DNA of 64,000 bases, from positions 15,603,508 through 15,667,507 of the forward strand of contig CP154956.1 in assembly GCA_039621445.1 (NCBI GenBank), given 5' to 3'. Origin of the DNA: Euglena gracilis (lineage: Eukaryota; Euglenida; Euglenophyceae; Euglenales). The translations under genes and the position numbers were made by a program. Positions 60,900 through 64,000 of the stretch are shown piece by piece. Under the pieces are notes generated by a model. It saw nothing but the letters and a program-made list of their open reading frames with translations, was not told where the DNA came from and searched no databases. How positions within the stretch are numbered: position 1 is the first letter of the stretch; every line of letters starts with the position of its first letter.

Positions 60900-61320
60900 C
60901 GCCCGCCATTGCTTGTTGGATGCTGCTGGCTCCACAAATGGCAAACCTCCCAACAGACACCCCCCCCCCCCCGCCGCCCCTGCGCTACATATCTTTGTCA
61001 GAACACCGCAGACACACCCTGCACAACTTCCCAACCTGGGGCGGCGCTGTTTGCTCGTGCTTGTTCTGGAGCTCCAACACTTCGTGGGGCATCTCCCCCC
61101 CTTTCGAGCCGCATCCCCCCCCCCCATTCGAGCCGCAAAACCTGGCAGGCTGTCCAAAGCTTGCGGCAGACGTTCCAGAAAGGGCCTGCAGCTGTCTTTT
61201 GGCACGGTCCCCGTGATCAATTGGTGCAGCCGAACGTGCATTCCTCCACCCGTGCAAGTATTCAAAAGGATGCATCCCCCCTCCTTTCGGCCATATATCA
61301 CCTGCTCGTGATTTTGACAC
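60900..61320. CDS. Possible coding segment, strand unresolved
   Basis: A plus frame (PALHIFVRTPQTHPAQLPNL) and a minus frame of 166 codons (EGGCILLNTCTGGGMHVRLH, QLITGTVPKDSCRPFLERLP) are both open over 400 bp. The minus reading looks slightly more natural. No family recognised. Confidence 0.35.
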
Positions 61321-61354
61321 CATGGATTTTCTTGAGCAGGAGATGGCCCCATAA

Positions 61355-61515
61355 CAGGCTTCTTTTTAACTCAGCAGCCCCCCCCCCCGCCCCGGAGGGG
61401 GGGGGTGGGTTTGGGTCCCGGGGCCCGAGGCCTGAGGCCGGGTATGGGTTTTGGCTCGAAGCGTGTAAATTTTTGGGAAGTGCCCTCAGACAGCCCAATT
61501 ATCTTCGGTGGTCCC
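61355..61515 (+). repeat. GGCTTCTTTTTA..GTGCCCTCAGAC element, copy 2
   Basis: ACAGGCTTCTTTTTAACTCA, C/G runs, GGTATGGGTTTTGGC and TTTTTGGGAAGTGCCCTCAG as at 57.24 kb. Confidence 0.65.
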
Positions 61516-61599
61516 GCTCTTCCAGGCTGGGTGGGTGGACCCCTGTAGGAGGCTTCGTTCGACCTGAGCGTCCTCCAACGTTTTTAAGCCCCCTCTTCA

Positions 61600-61970
61600 A
61601 AACCTCGAACGAGCCTCGTCGAACGTGCCTCGACCGCGTTTGAGCAGATTTGAGAGCCACCTCCTGCTTTTACACATGCGGGTGATTTGGAGCGCTCTGC
61701 GAAAAGTTGCCTGCAATGGGCAACAGAAGGGAGTTGCACACACGCATCACATGCATATGAAACGCTCGTTATTGTTGTTTTAGGGCCCTCCAATCAGTTC
61801 CGTGCAAAAGTGCATTGGCAACAAAAGGGAGTTGCACACACAGGAAATTCCTTGAGAAAATTTTTTTCCCTTTCCATCTCATGGTTGAGCATGTGTTCGA
61901 GGTATATCGAGGAGGCTCTCGAGCCTTCTCGAGCGTGCCTCAAATGCATTCGAGGAGGCTCAGAGAGCTT
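61600..61970 (+). repeat. GGCAAC(A)nGGGAGTTGCACACAC duplication
   Basis: GGGCAACAGAAGGGAGTTGC at 61717 and GGCAACAAAAGGGAGTTGCA at 61816, and CGAACGAGCCTCGTCGAACG / CTCGAGCCTTCTCGAGCGTG further out; a ~100-bp direct duplication. 61970-62430 contains G and T runs only. Confidence 0.55.
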
Positions 61971-62437
61971 CCTCCTACGGCGCCTCCTCCTGTTCTCACC
62001 CTGCCGGACCCCCCAGGGTTTAACAGGAAGCCCCACACCCCTGGTGGGGTCGTATAATTTTCCAGCCGGCTGGCTGGACACCCCAAGGGGACTTCCCTGG
62101 TCGCCCCACCACTTTTTGAGTTTGGGTGTGGGGGTTGGGAGGGGGTGGTTGGGGGGGTGGGTGGGTGGTTTTGCTGTTTTTTGTTCTTTTTTTTTTTTTT
62201 TTGTTTTGCATCTATTTTTTTTTTTTTTTTTTTTTGTTGGTCTGTTTTTTTTTCTCAAAGCAGAAATTCGGTTCTCCAACACCAAGATGTGTTGTTTAAA
62301 GCAAAAATTTGTTGATTGACCGAATCCTCGGTTCTTGTCAACGTTTCACAAAATTCTTGCACATTTTCCTGACTTTTCGTGAGCATTTTGCCATAAAGTG
62401 CGTGAGAATCAGGGGGTAGCTCGACTTCGCGAATGGT

Positions 62438-62760
62438 TTATCCTTCCGAGAATGGTTGGAAGTCCAGAGACTTTTGTGGAGAGTATGTGAACGTGTTTTT
62501 GTCAGAAGTGGTTGTTTGTAGTATTGTATGTTGGATGTTCAGATCTGCAAGTGCGGATTCAATGCCTGTAACATCCGGAATTGATTTCTGAATACCCATG
62601 CACCGGGCATGCAATTCCGCAAACGCGGTTTTGATCTTGCTCTCATCTACCTGCAACTGATTGTGCAAAGCAGTGACGGTGGATCTGAGTGCTCCCATTC
62701 TGGGATTTGCAGTTGAAAGTTCCGCAAAGTGGTGATGTAAGTCTCCAAAGCCTCCCCCCT
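62438..62760 (-). CDS. Coiled-coil-like gene fragment A
   Basis: Minus frame MGALRSTVTALHNQLQVDES, KIKTAFAELHARCMGIQKSI and TGIESALADLNIQHTILQTT has heptad-like spacing of A/L/I. Just upstream another frame gives EALETYITTLRNFQLQIPEW, which recurs in fragment B. No family recognised. Confidence 0.45.
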
Positions 62761-62769
62761 TTGTCGTAC

Positions 62770-63140
62770 GACCACCCCATTATAACGACCCCCCCCCCCC
62801 GGTCGCAGGTTGCAGGTCAGGACCAAAAAAAGATTGGCTGGTTTTTTTGAGGTTGTATGAAGGTGCATCCATGTATGCCGCCTTTTTCCAGGCATTTTCC
62901 ATGTTCCCCACCGGTGCTCATTTTTGTACGCCCGCAGCGATGGCTAGAAAGCCTCCGTGGTTATAGCGGGTCTTCGGCTTTCGGTGATGGCTACCTCGGC
63001 CGTCACCATGCTCACTGGGTTGTCGATTGCCCAGCGACCACCCCCACTATGACGATCACCCCCCGGTCGCAGGTTCCAGGTTAGGACCAATGAGGAAGGT
63101 TAGGACCAATGACCCCTCCCCCCCGTCGCAGGTTGCAGGT
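62770..63140 (+). repeat. CCCCGGTCGCAGGTTGCAGGT repeats
   Basis: Three copies of CCCCGGTCGCAGGTT(G/C)CAGGT (62797, 63060, 63121) with AGGACCAA; they separate fragments A and B of the minus-strand gene. Confidence 0.75.
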
Positions 63141-63149
63141 CCCCAGTCG

Positions 63150-63345
63150 TATGACAAAGGGGGGGAGAGGTAGTTGAAAGTTCCGCAAAGCGGTGTTGTA
63201 AGTCTCTAAAGGCGGTTGATCCGCAAAAGCGGTTTTCAGGTCTGCAAACGCGGTTTGGAGATCCGCATTCGCGGTCTGGATCGTAGTGATGCCCGCATCA
63301 TTGCCCGAAGTTTGCCCCCCCCATTTTGCCCCTCCGCCCCCGCCA
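63150..63345 (-). CDS. Coiled-coil-like gene fragment B
   Basis: Minus frame ASGNDAGITTIQTANADLQT then AFADLKTAFADQPPLETYNT and ALRNFQL. TAFADLKTAFADQ is a 7-residue repeat. PLETYNTALRNFQL matches ALETYITTLRNFQL of fragment A, so the two are duplicated exons. Confidence 0.5.
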
Positions 63346-63840
63346 GCCCGGCCTCCGTCGGCCACCGTATGGCTCAGGCCGGGCGAGGCTTTGCCCTGCC
63401 TGGCCTGACCCGGACCGGGGCCCGCTGCTGCCCGCCGCCGCGTGCCTCGCCTGGCCCTGGCCTCCCTGCGCGTCGTGGGGTCGGATGCTGCCCGACTGGG
63501 ATGGCCCCCTGTGTCCGGCCAGCGGGGGGGGGGGAGGTAGTGTGGTCCTGTGCGTTTTCAGTGTAGTGTAGTGTAGTGTAGATCACAATGTATATGCTGC
63601 ATCTCGAGAACGGAACAGGGGGCCTCTGCTTGTTTTGTTGTGGTGGCAATGCGCAGCCGCTGTGACTCCCCGCCAAAAAAAATATTGAGAAAACCGATGA
63701 CATTTGCGTTATCTCTCCCATTCCATAATGTACAAATTTCAGCGGGGCTGGGCACACACAAAAAAAAGGCCGATAACCTCGATAATGGAGGGTCCAAGTT
63801 AGCAGGGGACCAACTGCAGAGGGTGCCAAGCAAGCCAAGG
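63346..63840. other. GC-rich block, (GTGTA)n, then AT-rich DNA
   Basis: 63346-63530 is GC-rich and open on both strands, unassigned. GTGTAGTGTAGTGTAGTGTAG at 63560-63581. The rest shows nothing. Confidence 0.4.
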
Positions 63841-63841
63841 T

Positions 63842-63990
63842 ACTTCTTTTTGAGTCAGAAGATTCAAAAAGAAGGTGGGTCTGGGGGTCCCGGACCCACC
63901 CGCTGGAGGGAGGCCCAGGTATGGGTATCGGCGTGAAGCGCCAATTTTTTTTTGGGAAACGGTCTTAGACAACTTGATTTGGGGGGGGGG
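63842..63990 (+). repeat. CTTCTTTTTGA..GGTCTTAGAC element, copy 3 (diverged)
   Basis: TACTTCTTTTTGAGTCAGAA / TCAAAAAGAAG inverted pair, GGGTCCGGGA run and GGTATGGGTATCGGC..TTTTTGGGAAACGGTCTTAGAC correspond to copies at 57.24 and 61.36 kb. Confidence 0.55.
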
Positions 63991-64000
63991 GGCGTTCGGT

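Overview
The window looks like nuclear DNA from an intron-rich, repeat-swamped eukaryote, probably a protist or alga; I cannot name the lineage from sequence alone. The reasons are short exons joined by GT..AG introns with matching phases, a tandem protein-kinase gene spread over more than 16 kb, hAT-type transposase relics, tRNA genes and tRNA-like sequences, many non-autonomous DNA transposons with target-site duplications (TSDs), satellites, microsatellites and hundreds of C or G homopolymers. There are no operons, ribosome-binding sites or CRISPR arrays. Most long open frames here are by-products of G/C-rich repeats.

Layout. 0-2.3 kb: decayed plus-strand hAT transposase, cut by a 35-bp minisatellite. 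2.3-7.8 kb: (GGAC)n and CCGGCTGG repeats, one tRNA-His-like gene and two tRNA-like sequences. 7.8-11.9 kb: minus-strand multi-exon gene or genes, including a hAT transposase core. Three short transposons sit inside its coding sequence, and conceptually removing each one with one TSD copy leaves the frame open. 12-23 kb: mostly paired repeat families with a few possible exons. 23.88-26.26 kb: foldback element with an 8-bp TSD carrying ten ~160-bp tandem units. 26.3-30.3 kb: sparse possible exons in low-complexity DNA. 30.4-47.06 kb: a kinase gene encoding one nearly complete kinase-like domain (glycine-rich loop, ALKV lysine, HGDLRPES catalytic loop, GFG in place of DFG, APPEW, C-lobe) and then the start of a second. 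This tandem order resembles GCN2. Its introns hold several short transposons, an empty/filled insertion-site pair and a ~5.2-kb inverted repeat with a 163-bp satellite. 47-64 kb: more short transposons, a zinc-finger/transposase-like relic near 50.7 kb, microsatellites, and a coiled-coil-like minus-strand gene fragment near 62.4-63.4 kb with duplicated segments.

The most unusual feature is a swarm of compact poly-C/poly-G transposons of several families. Most have 8-bp TSDs (hAT-like) and two have 3-bp TSDs. They are nested in each other, placed in introns close to splice sites, and in three cases inserted directly into exons. Either the exons were recently disrupted or the elements are removed from RNA like introners; RNA data would decide. 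Exon boundaries are hand-placed and approximate unless a phase match is stated.
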